Assembly (NCBI RefSeq): GCF_000315625.1
Contig: NW_005434628.1
Coordinates: forward strand, 305,109 to 369,108
DNA length: 64,000 nucleotides
Direction of reading: 5' to 3'
Origin: Guillardia theta CCMP2712
Taxonomy: Eukaryota > Cryptophyceae > Pyrenomonadales > Geminigeraceae
Numbering within the stretch: position 1 is the stretch's first letter; every line of letters begins with the position of its first letter. The position numbers were made by a program, and so were the translations under genes. Shown here piece after piece: positions 48,901-59,165 of the stretch. Under the pieces are notes generated by a model. The model had not been told where the DNA came from and searched no databases. It saw only the letters and a list, made by a program, of their open reading frames with translations.

Positions 48901-51809
48901 TCGAGGAGGAGGAGGTGCCTGAGCCGGCCGACAGCTTTCGGGATCTCGTCCAGATTGTTTCCAGCCAGTCGGAGCTCAAGGAGAGCAGAGAGGGAGAAGA
49001 GAGAAGGATGCAGCTCAGTGAAGAGGTTGTCTTCAGCGTACAGCCGCTTGAGCTTCGAGAAGGCAGCAAGGTTCGGAGGAAGAGCACGGAGGAGGTTAGA
49101 GGAGAGGACGAGACGCGTTAGACCCGTCAACCTCCCAACCTTCATGGGCAGAGACTGCAGCTTGTTCTTGAACAGCTTCAGCTCGATCAGCGCTGTCTGT
49201 CTGCAGATGATGAGGGGGAGGGAAGTCAGTCCTAGAGCACTCAAGTCCAGCATCCTGTTCCTTTCCGAGTCATGCAGGCACCGAAGGTACCGCAGGATTC
49301 TGAACGTTCCTTGCTCGACTATGTCGGGAGGGGGAGACCGCAGTGGGTTCTCACCGACCTGCAAGTCGACCAGAGAGTTCATGTTCCCTGCATCGTTGGC
49401 TATCCATGTCAGCTCGTTTCGTCGGAGCCAGCAGATTCTGAGGACAGGAAGCTTGGGGAAGGTCGGGGGAAGCCTCTCGAGCTTGTTGTCTTCAGCGTAG
49501 AGCTCGGCGAGGCATGCGAGGAGGCCGATGGCATCCGGGAGGGAAGACAGGTTGTTCTCGGAGACGTTGAGAACTTTAAGACTCTTGACGTTGCAGATAT
49601 GGTCCGGGAGCGCGAGTAGCTGATTCTTCTGCAGTTGAATGTGCGTGAAGTCCGCCTGCTGAAACACCTCGGGAGGGAGCCAGCGGATGGAGAAAGAAAC
49701 GAGTCGTAGCTTCCCGGTCGTTTTTCCGTCGTTGACGTCGGCCAGGTAGGACATGCAGGCCTGAAACCCGTTGGTAACCACCGTCATGGGAGGAGACTCC
49801 AGTGGGTTGTTGTCAACAGACAAGGTCTGCAACGAGGAGCAGTTGCACAGCTCGTCCGGGAGGTGACGGAGGTCGTTGTGGGTGCAGCGGAGGACTGAGA
49901 GGTTGGTCAGGTTGCCGATGCTCGCTGGGAGCTTGAGGAGGAGGTTGTGACTGAGGTCAAGAGTCTCAAGGAGGCAGAGGGCTGACTTGTCCCCTAGGTC
50001 CTCAGGAAGAGTCGTCAGGAAGTTGTTGCAGATGCGTACCTCCCGCAGCCCCTCTAGGCTCCAGACTGTGGAAGGGACGTAGCGCAGCTGGAAGTTGTTT
50101 AGCTCGAGCTGGGCTGACTGGATCGACGCCCGGATACACCTCAAGACCTTCAGCACGATCTGGTGGGAGGAGCTCAGGGACTTCGGGGAGAGCCAGGGGA
50201 ACGTGTCGTTGCCGGAGAAGTCCAGGTTGACAAGGGAGGAGAGGGCGATCATCTCGATGGGGACCGAAGAGATCCTGTTGTTTGACAAGGAGAGGGAGGT
50301 GAGGTGAGTCAGAGTAAAAACAGGAGGAGGAATGTTTTGCAATCCTATGCCCGAGAGGTCGAGCGAGAGGGACGAAATGCCGTAGTAAAGGCCCTCGAAG
50401 TATCTGATCAAGCACCCCGTGGACTCTTGCCCGACCTTCACTTTCCTCAGCAAGTGTGCAAGCTGCTGCTGGTACTCCTCTGCAAAAGTTGGCCCTTCGT
50501 GCCTCACTGTATCACAGTCGACAGGCCTGAAGCATCGGTCAGGATCGAGTAGGCTGGCGCACAGACGTCGCTCACGAGAACTTGACAGCAGTCATGTTGC
50601 AGTAATCCAGCAGATGAAGTGGGCAAGAATTAATCTCATTTCCTTCAACGTTCAGATAGCATAACTTGAGCAGGTTTCGCATTTCCACCTTCCCCATCCT
50701 CTTTCAGTGCCCGGCAACCGCAAGCAAAGCTCTCACCGGAAGATCCACAAGCTTGTTGTAGGACAGGTCGAGAATCACGAGGTTGACGAGGTTCCCGATG
50801 CCACCATCAACGTCCACCAGCACGTTCTCGCTCATAGACAGAAAGGCAAGGGAGGTAAGGCAGCAGAGGGGTGGAGGGAAGAGCGTTATTTCGTTCCCGT
50901 CCAGCAGCAGCGTCTGGATGTTCCTCAACCTGTTTGTAATGGAGGAGTGCAGCAGGCAGGGGAAGCAAGCATGAAACAGTTAGTTCTGTGAGCAAACAAC
51001 CACGCAAGTCACCTGTCAAACCCATCGGGAAGCTGTGTCAGCTTGTTGTCTCGCAGGTCAGCGAAGACTAGGCTCTCCATCTCGCCGAAGGAGGGGCTGA
51101 TGGAATGAATCCCGCTGTTGCTCGCGAAGAAGCTCTGCAGGCACTTGAAGTCTCCGATGCCCTCAATGATTTCAAAGGTCTCCACGTTGGAGATTTGCAA
51201 TGACGTCAGGACTGTGCATAGGCGGTGCGCATGGTGGACGGCGTCGGTCCTCAGGACCTTAAGGTAGTCGAGGGTCAGGTGCAGCTCCTGCCTCTCATGG
51301 GCGATCAGAAGGTTCCTCAGCGCATGGAACAGGTCGGAGATCTCAAGGTCTGCGATCGCCACGAAAGGCTCTCGCAGCACGTTGTCCTGCAGGTTGAGGG
51401 TAGTGAGGGCGGTACAGCTGCACAGCTCCAGTGGCACTTCGTGGAGTCTGTTCCCTTGGAGGAGGAGAACCTTGAGGTTGCCCAGCTGCCCAATCTCTGG
51501 AGCGATCTGGACGAGGCAGTTGTTGTGGAGGAAGAGGCTCTTCATCGACTGAAACTCCCCGATCGCCGGGGGGATCTTTACCAGCTGATTGGCGTCCAAC
51601 TCGAGGGTATGCAGGAGTTTCAGGCTGCGCAGACTGGAAGGGAACTCCACGAGGTCGTTGTTGCTCAGCTTGATGGAGACCAGTCGCTCGGAGAGCCTGA
51701 TCTGCTGCGGCAGCGAGCTGAGCTTCAAGCTCTCCCAGTGCAAGCTCCCGTTCACTTCTGCCTCCCTGCTCCTCTCTTGGAGGAGAGCCAAGGTTTGGTT
51801 GGGATCCAT
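39933..51809 (-). CDS. Giant leucine-rich-repeat protein, more than 3000 aa, multi-exon
   Basis: Start ATG 51809 (MDPNQTLALLQER); a TTG just upstream opens the same frame but is not a start. The first exon ends near 51015. The next include LDGNEITLFPPPLCCLTSL (50900) and 50576-50700 (LLKLCYLNVEGNEINSC), separated by introns of 36 nt (50701-50736) and 49 nt (50527-50575). One enormous exon (50526 to about 43100) encodes some 2470 residues of unbroken LRRs of the L-x-x-L-x-L-x-x-N-x-L-x-x-L-P type. Smaller LRR exons continue to a stop at 39933-39935 after EGFTAKGMDAVMEFF. The repeats are grouped: every group ends in a block like N-P-x-x-S-P-P-x-E-I-x-x-x-G-x-x-x-I-x-x-Y-L (for example PPPEIIAEGTGTILPYLR). 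I see no kinase, GTPase, membrane anchor or signal peptide, so it is probably a cytosolic scaffold. Downstream exon limits are approximate. Confidence 0.88.
41808..42045. repeat. Compound low-complexity tract in an LRR-gene intron
   Basis: Poly-C runs with CTCCT, then (CTC)n, then (AGGAGC)n and (AGC)n. It lies between two LRR exons on the opposite strand and has the polypurine character expected of an expanded intron. Confidence 0.85.
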
Positions 51810-52140
51810 GGGGTCAGCCAGTCTCCTCAACTAGCATACACCATATCGATCATCTGCATGACAACCATGACGTGTTCAAACATGTTTCAGATCTCAGTGA
51901 GCGTCGGGGATCGGCGCTGGCACGCACAACTCCCAGAGGATCTTTGAGCCTTCCTGCATCTCTCCAAGGCATATTCGAGCGGCATGTACATCTCGCATCA
52001 CCTTGTGTTTGTCTATCGCATCATCAGCTCGTCACTTGTTGTCATCATTGCGATCCTGCTTGCTTGCTCTTCTCCTCCTTCCATCTGCCCTCGTCCTCCC
52101 CCGACGCCATGTTGGAGCTACTCGCTCAGTTGATTGCTTG

Positions 52141-52560
52141 GTGCTCCCGGGTCTAGGCCCCGGCCGGCCTGCCGGGTTCGACTCACTGTCAGTCCGTCCC
52201 GGCCCGGCCCGGCGGCCGCGCGGACCGTACCGTCGGACTCCCGGCGGCACTGAGTGACAGTGACCGTGGAGTCGGCCCGGTGACTGCCGTATGGTACTAC
52301 ACCGCCGTGCACCGGCCCGGTCCGACCACAACCACGGTTGAATAACTTTGAGTAATCTTTTTCTTAGTAGAGCCGCTTTTTCTTACCCGGGCCGGTTTAC
52401 TCAGTTGAGTAAACTTTTCGGCCCCCGTGAAGTTAAAGCTTTTTCTTAGTTGAACTTTGCCAAATTGAGTAAACTTTTTCTTAGATTAGGTAGTACTGTA
52501 GACTCGAGAGAGAGAGAGAGTCCGGTCAACTTTCAACTGTAAGTTCGATACCGGGCCGCC
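52141..52560. repeat. GC-rich dispersed element followed by T-rich tandem motif
   Basis: 52145-52330 is dense in GGCCCGG words with CACTGAGTGACAGTGACCG near 52245. 52330-52500 repeats a degenerate unit resembling TTGAGTAAACTTTTTCTTAG three or more times. A (GA)n run and a near-exact 20-bp direct repeat (TTGACAAGAATGATGTCTTT type, 52573 and 52613) follow. Intergenic between the divergent LRR and beta-helix genes. Confidence 0.6.
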
Positions 52561-52674
52561 GTTCCGAGTTCCGGGTTGACTAGAATGATGTCTTTCATTT
52601 TTTACCTTCGGTTGACAAGAATGATGTCTTTTTTTCGAAGGCAACAACCCCACAAGCAAGCTCTGCACGATGTC

Positions 52675-55084
52675 ATGGGCGCTAGACCTGAGGCAAGTGG
52701 AGGATGCAGGACGAGGAGGATGGAAGAGAGAGAAGACAGAGCCGAGCAATGTCCTACAGGTGATCTTCCTTTTCGCACAAGTGATAACTCAAATCGTGCG
52801 ACTGAGTTCGGAATGTTGCGAACTTGTGGCTCGAACGGAAACTTCTTTGAGAAGATCACGCGTGCTATCAATCAGGTGCCGTTTGACGTCAAGACCATCC
52901 AACTGGCCTTGGATCAGGCCAAAGGTAGCGGCGCGCGGACTGTCACCTGATGGGATGGCTGAATGTGATCATATCAGATGGAGATATTATTGCCGTCACC
53001 CCAGGAGAATACGTTGAGAGCGTTGTTGTCCGGTCAGACGTGACCATCCGAGCAGAAATACCTTCTTTCCATCCTCCTGGAGCGGTTTGATCCGCTGCCC
53101 CTGCTGCCGTCATCTGAACCTCGTGCAGTCGAGGGAGGTGAGGATCGTGGCGTCAGGAGAGGGGAGTACCATCCGGGTGTCAGCATCAGAGAGGAAGGAA
53201 GGAGACAGGGCGAGAACAAGGATCACCCCCCGAGTTCTGATCGGAGATGTAAGGAGAAGGGGGGTGGGGTTATGAGCGGGGCTGATGCTCTCCCTGCGTC
53301 AGATTACTTTGATGTGCAAGTCGGACGTCCTGTCGGATCACGTGTTAGAGGTCGATGGCGCGTATGTGCACGTTGAGAGCTGTAGCATCGTTGGAGGTAG
53401 GGAGATTGCGGACAAGAGGCATGCTAGCAGATCTTCATGTCATTGACAGGAACACATGGGATATTTGCTTGCAACCATGGAGAAGTGAAGATGAGTTTGA
53501 GTGAGGTGTCAGGGGCGAGCAGGGCGGGGATCAGTTGCTTCAGCGGGGCGAGGGTGCACGTACAGGACAGTAGGATCTTGAACAATGGGGAGAACGGAGT
53601 TGCTGTTTGTGGATGGTCTATCGACAAGGTGAACGATTCAACATGGAATTGTTTTGAGATGCTTCATTCATGACGGCATTTGCAACAACAGAATCACTTT
53701 GGGTCGAGAGTTGTCGTAGAAACTTCTAAGATCTACAACAACAAGATGTTCGGAGTGATGGTGAGATGATGTTGGAAGGAAGCATGCCTTGACATTCCAG
53801 CTAAGGCGTACGGAGGAGGCAACGTCAGCCTAAGAGGAGACGACATCATGAACAACGAGAAAGGAGGTTTATTCTTGATGAGTGAAGGTTGCAGATATCT
53901 TATCAAGGCTGCTTCCGAGCTGACATACCAGCACAGAGACTGTAGCAGACGTCGAGTACTGCAGGATCAAGGGGAACGGCTGTTATGGAGCAATCATGTA
54001 TGTGCGTTCTCGCAAACGTTTGCCGATTGAAATCATCTCGACTTCCACAGGCATGCAGAGCACAGGTCTATACCCAAGTCGCTAAGAGTCATCAAGTAAG
54101 TCTCCCTGTTGCTTGCACGCTTGCTGTCTGCTCAAATCTCCTGCCATGCTGTGGGGCACCACCGCTCGGAGGGTGCTGAGGACAGGATGCGCAGGAGCGA
54201 CGTGCGTGAGAATGAGTTCGGAGCATGGAAGATCCATCCGTCTCTGAGCAAGCAAGCTGACATCTATGCCGCAAGCAACCGGACGAGCCAGGTAGAATCA
54301 TGGCGGCACGACGAGGATCAACTGACGAGGATCAACTGACTCGCCTGCCCCTCCCTTGCCAATTCCTTCTCTTCCGTTTCCATTCCTTCCTTCTCTTTCC
54401 TTTCCATGGCCCTTTTCCTGCCTTCTCCTTCCTGTTCCTTTTTTCCATCCCCCCCTTCTTTCTCGTTTGCTAACGTCTCTTCTTCCCTTCCCCTTTTCTT
54501 CCCTTCTACGGCTCTCTTATTCTCTTTCCTTTCTCCTTCCCTTCCACGGCCATCTTCTCGTCTTCACTGCCCTCCTCTCTTCTTTCCTTTCTTCCTCTGT
54601 CCCCCTGTCTCCAGGACGACGACATGGACGATGAGGACGACGATGCTGACATCAAAGGATGGCTGGGCGCCATGGGCATGCAGCATCTCCAGGAGTTCTT
54701 CGCACGTGTGCGAATATCCTCCCTGAGAGAGGCTCGAGCGCTGTCCATCGACGTGAGCAAGAATCGACTCCTTCCGTCCTCCCCCTTGAGCTCATAGCAC
54801 AAACTCCTTGCTCTCTCTTCCAGTCCCCTCCCCACTCCTCTTAGTAAGAACCCCACCTTCCCCACTCCTTTCTCTTAGGAAGAATCCTTGCCTGTATTCT
54901 GCTTCCCCTCTTCGCAAGAGATCCTCACCCCCCCCTTCCCTCCCTCCCTCCTCTTGTCCCGTCCCGCCTTGACCTGCTGCAGGACATGAAGGGGATGGGC
55001 ATCGCCGACGAGTTCGCCCGCAGGCTGATCCTGAACCGGGTCACCAAGACCGTGACGTCGAGACGGGCAAAGGAGATCGCGTGA
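52675..55084 (+). CDS. Right-handed parallel beta-helix protein with C-terminal SAM-like domain, multi-exon
   Basis: Start taken at ATG 52675 (MGARPEASGG). Exon 1 ends ...TIQLALDQAK; a phase-1 intron ending near 52977 leads to DGDIIAVTPGEYVESVVVRS. Beta-helix coils continue: RIVASGEGSTIRVSA (53140), KSDVLSDHVLEVDGAYVHVE (53320), THGIFACNHGEVKMSLSEVS (53450), RVHVQDSRILNNGENGVAV (53560), VETSKIYNNKMFGVM (53720), GGGNVSLRGDDIMNNEKGGL (53820), and TVADVEYCRIKGNGCYGAI (53940). The recurring N-x-x-x-G-V/I pattern is that of pectate-lyase/FBX11-type repeats. After a basic linker the last exons are acidic (DDDMDDEDDDAD) and then SAM-like: KGWLGAMGMQHLQEFFARV, LREARALSID, and in the final exon DMKGMGIADEFARRLILNRV. 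Stop TGA 55082-55084. No catalytic residues were recognised, so a binding or scaffold role is likelier than an enzyme. Confidence 0.75.
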
Positions 55085-55214
55085 GAGTAAATCAAAATCC
55101 AGTCGCCTTCACCACCCGTCCCTCTTCTAATAGCTCCTAGCTCATGGCGATCTCCCTCGCAGTCACTCACCCCTACCTTCTCACTCTATCACTCCTCCTC
55201 TCCTCTCTTTTCAT

Positions 55215-55292
55215 CCCCCTCCCCCCCCTCCTCTCCTCTCCTCTCCTCTCCTCTCCTCTCCTCTCCTCTCCTCTCCTCTCCTCTCTTCCCCG
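55215..55292. repeat. (CTCTC)n / CCTCT microsatellite
   Basis: Pentanucleotide pyrimidine repeat in the spacer between the beta-helix gene and the polyamine-oxidase-like gene. Confidence 0.85.
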
Positions 55293-55609
55293 TCTGCTAC
55301 CTACCCGCTCTGCTGCCCCCTTCTACCGTACGATTTTTGAGTGGGCGGATTTCTGTCCCCAGAATGTCAGTCTAATAAAGGACCAGAGCGAAAATGGAGG
55401 GGGCGGGGGGGGAGGACTTGGAGGGAGGGAGCAGGAGAGTACAGGGGAGGAAAGATGGGGATGGAAGGGTATCGGAGCCAGGAGAGGGTGATGATGAGAG
55501 GACGAGGTAGCTTCTCTTGTAACACGGCATGCCTGCTGTCCTCCGAAGCTGCAGAGGACCGTGATGTTTGTTTGTTCCGCGATGACTCGGTAGACGGCAG
55601 GGGAGGACG

Positions 55610-57981
55610 ATGCGCTCAGGACAGGCTGGAATGCTCTTCCGGACTTTTGTCATGTCTGCGGCATCATGCGACAGATCTGCGAACCTGGTGGTGGTAGGAG
55701 GAGGCATCTCAGGTAGACTGAAGGGAGGACGGGAGATGCAGTTGCCTTGCCTAAGAACGATGGCAGGACTATCAGCAGCGGTCAAGCTGCATCAGCACGG
55801 GTTCAAAGTGAAGGTGCTGGAGGCGTCCGAGAAAGTTGGGGGGAGGATGAGAAGCCTGTACGGTCCTGCTGGGGTTGTCGAGATAGGAGCGCAGTGGATG
55901 CATGGGACTGTCGGGAACCCTGTGTATGACCTGGCAAAGAAGGAAGGGCTTATGGAGGAGGAGGAGAAATATATGAGAATGCAGGACGAGACCTTCGGTC
56001 GCATGTGCTTCGTCAAGGAAGGAGGGGAGGAGGTGGATGAACAAGTGCTGGAGGACGTCGTGTCAGCGTACGACGACTTGCTGGAAGAGTTGGAGCAGGG
56101 CATGGCAGCGCCGGCAGGCTCAGCTGAAGATTACATCCGGTATGCGAGCAGCGTGAAGGATGCTGCTGCTGACTTGCTGTCCTTGTGCTGTAAGGCGAAG
56201 GCTGGGAGAAGAAGGGGCTCTAAACAAGCATGCGGGGTTGGAAGACGACGTGGAGAGGGTCTTGGAATGGAAGAGCCGCATGTTTGTGTTGTGCTCTCCG
56301 CTCTGACAGTGAAGTGAAGGAGTGCAAACAGGCAAGGGAACATCGATGGCTCTCACCCTTCCACCGTGTCCACTTCACACTTCATCAACTTCAAGGAGCT
56401 TGAGGGTGCGTACGGTCAACAGTAATTCCCTCCACTAGTGGGTCTCACGCCAGTGAGCAGGAGAACGAATCCTTCCTGTGCCCTGCGGATACTCAAAGAT
56501 CGTACAATCCCTCGCGAATCTTCTTCCTGCAGATGCTGTCGTCACCTCTGCTAGAGTCTCGAGCATCTCAACTCTTGTTGACCAAGAGGTTGGCAGTGCT
56601 GTCCCCTTCCTTGCTTGACCTGTGAGCCCTTGGTGTAGGATGAAGAGAGGATCAAACTTGTGTGTAGCAATGGACAAGAATACTTTGCAGATGATGTTAT
56701 TGTTGCCACGTCCCTTGGTGTTCTAAAACACTCAGGTCTCCTTCTGCCAACTTCTTCCTCCTACTTCTTCCCTCCCGCTTTCCCCCTCCTCCCTCCTCCC
56801 TCCTCCCTCCTGGCTGTCGGTTGCTTACACTTCATCTGTTCAGATATCCAGTTCGATCCGGAGCTGCCGCAGTGGAAGCGAGAGGCGATCAGCAGGATGG
56901 GGATGGGTGTGGTGAGTGCGAGGCAGCTGTAAAAGTCGCGCCTGATCTCCTCCCAGGTCGAGAAGGTTTTCTTCGAATTCACTGAGGAGTGAGTCGGGTT
57001 GTTGGCGAGCAAGACGAGCTTCTGACCTTGAGTTTGCTCATGAACTCTCAGCGACATGGAGACTATGGAGGTGAACTTCAGCACCTCCCCCCGTCTCTCC
57101 TCATCCTCTTCCCAGGAGAAGGGATTCTGCTTCCGAAGCATGTGAACCCTGCTTCTGAGACCTCCTCCGGACTGTGGCCTGACCCTCAAACTTGCCACAG
57201 CCTTCCAAGGCAACAGGATGAACAGAGTCTAAGCTTTCTTTGCCGAGCCACAGGCATGTACAGAGTCCCGATGTCAAGGTAATTTCTCCCCTCCCCTCCC
57301 ACCCTCCTCCCAAGTGCATGACGCAAGTGGCAGGTACGTTTGCATGTGGCTGACTGGAGCGGATGTCTCGGAAAAGCTCAGCAAGACGTCGGATGAAGAG
57401 CTCATCTCACAATTTGTATGCAGACTTTCATGCACGCCTTCCTTCCTCACTCCCCCCAATCAACCGCTCTCCTCCATTCCTGACTCCCTTCCCAGTCCAC
57501 AGTGACCGATCCTCCCCTGCGCCTGTTTCTCCTATGGGCTACTTCCTCTTATTCCTCTCCTCTCAGTCTCCTTCAATCTCTCCTCCTCCTTTCTTGAACT
57601 GCATCGTCATCAGGTACAGCTCGTCAGGGCTTTCGCGCGCCCCACGGACCAGCCTCACATCCCCAGCCCATTCAACGTGGTCAGGTCGAGCTGGGGAAGT
57701 GACCCTCACTTCAGGAAGGCTCCAGCTGGGGAGATTCGAGCTGACTTGTCGTGAGCAGGGGGTCCTACTCCTTCCTCTCGACCTCGTCAACACAGGAGGA
57801 TATCCGTGCGCTGGGAGAGCCTGTTGTTGTCGGCAGCCAACAGAAGGCTTGCCATATCTGCTTCGCGGGGGAGGCGACCCACGAGAACTTCTATGGGACC
57901 GTCCATGGCGCCTACCTGGCCGGGGAAAGAGAAGCTCGGAGGATGATTCGTCTCCGATCAGCGCAGCCCATCGGCGACTGA
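55610..57981 (+). CDS. FAD-dependent polyamine oxidase / amine oxidase family, multi-exon
   Basis: Predicted flavoenzyme oxidising polyamines or related amines with release of hydrogen peroxide. Start ATG 55610 (alternatives 55631, 55652). Exon 1 ends at 55712; intron 55713-55766 (54 nt) splits the dinucleotide-binding motif, giving VVVGGGISGLSAAVKLHQHG, then KVLEASEKVGGRM and GAQWMHG in exon 2. Later exons: VPCGYSKIVQSLANLLPAD (56480), YFADDVIVATSLGVLKHS (56680), DPELPQWKREAISRMGMG (56850), VEKVFFEFTE (56960), YVCMWLTGADVSEKLSKTSD (57330), GSYSFLSTS (57757), and the FAD-contacting end HICFAGEATHENFYGTVHGA (57850). These are the standard motifs of the MAO/PAO/LSD1 fold in the right order. No SWIRM domain is seen, so spermine/polyamine oxidase is preferred over a histone demethylase. 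Middle exons near 56200-57250 are only partly resolved. Confidence 0.82.
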
Positions 57982-58049
57982 GAAGCCGTTTGTGGACCAC
58001 CCGCCGCATTCGTCCGAGTCGTAATCAACGTACGGAGGCTTCGATCATC

Positions 58050-58410
58050 GGATTCCGTCGGAGCTGAGCGCGACGGTGACCGGCCGATCCAATAGCCTCC
58101 GAGGCTCCGACGTGCACCCAGTGACACTCAGTCACGGCCCGGCCGGGCGGCGACTCCCGCGGGCCTGGCATGATCCCGGCGACGGCGGATCGGACGCGTC
58201 ATGGCATGATCCGTACGGTGGACTCGGACGGCACCGTGTACCGATACTTCCGATCGATCCGTTCCGAACTTGAAGTTTCTGAGGCTACTGAGCGGCCTAC
58301 GGTACGGTAGCGGCCCGGCCCGCCGGCCGGCCCCGCGGCGCGGCGCCGGGGCGCGATCCGATCGGATCGGACCCCGAGCCGGCCCGGCACTGGCAATGAT
58401 TGATTAGTCA
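58050..58410. repeat. GC-rich dispersed element
   Basis: CCGG/GGCCGG-rich block containing CAGTGACACTCAGTCACGG (near 58120) and multiple GATCC/CGATCGGATC words. It directly follows the end of the polyamine-oxidase-like gene and shares words with the blocks at 21960 and 52145. Confidence 0.55.
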
Positions 58411-58599
58411 ACTTAATGATTCGCGGGCTTGCCTCGTCTTGGTAGCTGGAGAGGCAAACATTGACTTTTACGTGACAGTTGCACCCACAGAGTTGACGGG
58501 CCGGCAAGGCATCAGCCAGCCCAACATAATATGAATATCTTGAATAAATTTGAAATATGCATGAAACATTTCATGTAGCTGAATCTCTCATTGGTGGGT

Positions 58600-58645
58600 G
58601 TGGGTGGTGGGTGGTGGGTGGTGGGTGGTGGGTGGTGGGTGGTGG
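58600..58645. repeat. (GGTGGGT)n minisatellite
   Basis: About six tandem copies of a 7-bp GGTGGGT unit, G-rich on this strand. Confidence 0.9.
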
Positions 58646-59074
58646 ATTGTATCCAACATTGAACGCCACCCTATAGTCCCCTTTGTATGGAGGTAGAGAA
58701 GGGGGGTGATCAATTATTTCGGATCAACTTTCATGACGCGTTGCAGCATGGGGGTGGGGTCAAAAAGGTTTTACAACTTTTTACAAGACACTCCGAGGAC
58801 GTGACTGTTTGCTATGAGCGGTCACATTCATTGTATCCATTTCTCTGCCGAGAGTATCAAAAGACTTTCTTTCGAATCTGTACTACCACCAACAATTATA
58901 AAATGACCCCTAGGATTTTAGCTATAAATTTTTAAAAGTACCCCCCGTATCCGAAGATGTTTTACTACCCCACCTTCCCCTACACAGATCTATCTGTTCT
59001 CCAACCACCCCGTCTAGTTACTTACTACCCCCCATGTCCCCAATGATAACTCTTAGGTCCTCGGTCTCCCCTGC

Positions 59075-59165
59075 TACCCTACCCTACCCTACCCTACCCT
59101 ACCCTACCCTACCCTACCCTACCCTACCCTACCCTACCCTACCCTACCCTACCCTACCATACCCT
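59075..59165. repeat. (ACCCT)n tandem repeat, telomere-like
   Basis: About eighteen tandem copies of the 5-bp unit ACCCT (AGGGT on the other strand), with one terminal variant (ACCAT). It resembles short telomeric units but lies between genes. Flanks at 58940-59040 and 59390-59660 are also rich in ACCCC/GGGGT words. Confidence 0.92.

Noticed and set aside
48217..49500. 427-codon open frame on the plus strand within the LRR gene
   Set aside because: It is antisense to a continuous LRR exon, Arg/Ser-rich without any domain, and typical of the complement of Leu-rich GC-rich coding sequence. Several similar ones lie at 43129-43710 and 45366-47613.
43083..50526. Idea that the LRR gene is a bacterial or viral acquisition because of its 7.4-kb exon
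   Set aside because: Flanking exons with canonical short introns continue the same LRR pattern, so it is an ordinary nuclear gene with an expanded exon.
58604..59165. Tandem repeats considered as a CRISPR array
   Set aside because: Units of 5-7 bp with no spacers, in eukaryotic DNA.
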